Source: Acanthochromis polyacanthus (lineage: Eukaryota; Chordata; Actinopteri; Pomacentridae). Taken from it: a DNA stretch of 64,000 nt. Location of the stretch: the NCBI RefSeq assembly GCF_021347895.1, contig NC_067117.1, positions 14,045,858 to 14,109,857 on the forward strand, in the 5' to 3' direction. A program made the position numbers and the translations under genes. Below the pieces are notes generated by a model. It saw only the letters and a program-made list of their open reading frames with translations, ran no database searches and had not been told where the DNA came from. Of this stretch, positions 62,520 to 64,000 are shown piece by piece; positions within the stretch are counted from its first letter, which is position 1; each line of letters begins with the position of its first letter.

Positions 62520-63391
62520 ATAGAGAAAATGTATGCTAGCATTGTTTGTTTAACTTGACTTTTAGGAGCTTGTGTGGTTATTTCTGTTTTGTTCCTCGAC
62601 TACAACAACCATGAAAGCTATGTACACACTGTACTTGTCATAGGTTGTATTACTGGCCCTTGCTGGCTATTGGCTGCCACTATTTATAATACTTTATGTC
62701 AGGTGGGCTTGTCCTGCTTGCCTTGAGGCTGCTTTTCTACCCTCAGAATTAAGAAGATTGGGAGGTAACTAGTCAGCTTACTCAGTAAGCTGGTTCCTGT
62801 GCTTATCCACACTGTCCATTCTTTTTCCTTGAACTTTTTAGTCACTTGCCATTCATCTGGATCACTTGTCTGTATTTCTCTTGGCTGAATGGACATGTTC
62901 TCTTGATATCCTGTGTTTCTAGCTGCTATTTTTAGACAAGTGGAAAAACTTTTGTCCTTCGCTAACCTTGGCTCTCAGCTGGCGGAGTGCAGCCGGCGTA
63001 CAGGCTGGCTGCTGGCTGTCATGCTAGCTACACACTTTGATTTGCGATGGCCTCCTCTGTGGCTGTTTTTCACCGCATTAGCTACAGGAAGCTCGTTTCC
63101 TGGTTGCTAGGGCAACCGAGGAGGATGGCCCCCAGCAAGAGTCGGGGAAGCCTTGGGCTGCCTTTGAGCTCGCCGCTGTGCAGCATGCCTGCTGACCTGC
63201 TGCTGCTGCCTGGGAGGAGGAGCCAACTTTGCAGAGGAGCTTCTCCCGGCACAGTATGGGTCCTGCCGCCCCATTGCCCCACCATGAGAAGGAGCTCCAG
63301 CAGCAGAGCTAGCACTCCTCTCTCCCTCTGCTGGCCACTGCGCAGCTCTGACTCGCTCTGCTCCAGTAGTATCAGGAGCACAGGCGACAAG
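62520..63391 (+). other. ampd2 promoter / 5' leader region
   Basis: Turns GC-rich from about 62.97 kb. A frame in phase with the ampd2 ATG is open back to an ATG at 63047, with further in-frame ATGs at 63125, 63185 and 63284, so a longer N-terminal isoform is possible (mammalian AMPD2 has alternative N-termini). The composition is S/L/R-rich and I see no conserved motif there, so I leave it as leader. Confidence 0.4.
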
Positions 63392-63500
63392 ATGTCATCC
63401 ACTTCCTCCAGCTCTTCGTCCAACAGCGATGGACAAGGGAAGCCTAAACCTAAATCCCCATTTCACAAGAGAGGGAGCCTGCAAAGTACCACCAGCCCTG
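63392..63500 (+). CDS. ampd2: AMP deaminase 2, first coding exon (partial gene)
   Basis: 109 nt from ATG to a strong donor (CCCTG/GTGAGT). The product starts with a serine run (MSSTSSSSSS) and continues GKPKPKSPFHKRGSLQSTTS. This parallels mammalian AMPD2, where GKPKAKYPFKKRASLQAST follows the start of the shorter isoform. The exon ends in phase 1. AMPD2 is the cytosolic AMP deaminase (AMP to IMP and ammonia) that balances adenine and guanine nucleotides; its catalytic TIM barrel lies beyond the window. The identification rests on this short N-terminal match plus the gpr61/amigo1 neighbourhood, where AMPD2 also lies in human. Confidence 0.8.
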
Positions 63501-64000
63501 GTGAGTGTGCATGTAAGGGGGGGTCCCATAGAAAGAGTGAACTCTGCTGCTACATGGATGCGCAGAAAATTTGCCAGATGCTTGTGCATTGGTATTTAAG
63601 AATTCATGCTGCTCCCCAGTAGCAGTAGGAGGTTAGTTTACAGTGGTGGGGATCACTGCAACTCTAGTTAGTTGCTCAGTTATATTTGTAGAGATTGTTG
63701 ATGCATTGATTGAATTAGTTTGAAGGCTTGACTGATGTTGGATATTTAGCATTCAGCATGCATGCTTCTCTGTAATGTACTTAAGCGATCCACATAACTT
63801 CAAGCTTTTCAAAGAATTTATTTTTTTGCAAAACTAAAACTGACAATCTTTTGACAACTGCTTGTTTCTTTTTCCTCTTTTTTTAAAATTAATGATTTAA
63901 AGGCCCCCTCTAATGCAAATGTATTTTTTCACCTTGTTACCAAGCCTATATGGTCTGTTTGTTTGTGCTGGAGTACACATCATGAGCGACACAAAGAGTC
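63501..64000 (+). other. Start of ampd2 intron 1
   Basis: AT-rich sequence after the donor. No second exon is seen before the window ends. Confidence 0.5.

Overview
The window looks like teleost (probably percomorph) nuclear DNA. Single-exon and intron-split vertebrate genes sit in AT-rich spacer with GT/AG introns. The repeats are of fish type: Tc1/mariner, hAT-like elements, tRNA-headed SINEs with a GATGGATGGA tail, LINE scraps and long CA/TA/GATA arrays. The gene set rbm15, amigo1, gpr61 and ampd2 recalls human 1p13, so it is probably an old vertebrate synteny block.

Layout. 1-3.1 kb: no gene seen. 3.1-5.9 kb: CCAAT/ETS/CRE-like promoter and the single-exon rbm15 (+). 9.3-13.0 kb: two DNA-transposon derivatives. 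13.5-19.0 kb: a complete nine-exon pepsinogen-like aspartic protease gene (+), 375 codons by my splicing. Its leader holds a 570-bp insert, intron 2 a solo Tc1 terminal repeat, and intron 8 a SINE. 20.4-25.1 kb: two copies of a short inverted-repeat element, each with a perfect 9-bp target duplication and a piece of RecQ-like helicase (Walker A). The second copy lies in or beside an exon of an unidentified (+) gene ending at 26.9 kb. A broken coiled-coil gene piece (-) and a Tc1 scrap lie between the copies. 28.9-31.2 kb: amigo1 (-) with a 5' UTR intron. 31-46 kb: gene-poor, with LINE scraps, a SINE split by a nearly intact Tc1 element, another SINE and a hAT-like element. 48.4-49.8 kb: gpr61 (+). 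54.0-54.4 kb: a promoter and small 5' exon on +. 57.7-62.5 kb: a 2.34-kb repeat in two nearly identical tandem copies, rich in CTCF-like motifs. 63.4-63.5 kb: first coding exon of ampd2 (+), which runs off the window.

The genes do not form a pathway: nuclear RNA-binding adaptor, secreted digestive-type protease, neuronal adhesion protein, orphan GPCR, AMP deaminase. Most of the unusual structure comes from mobile elements, whose order of insertion can be read from target duplications. I found no plainly new molecular system. The best leads are the gene-fragment-carrying 9-bp-TSD element, the CTCF-motif-bearing tandem repeat and the divergent pepsinogen.
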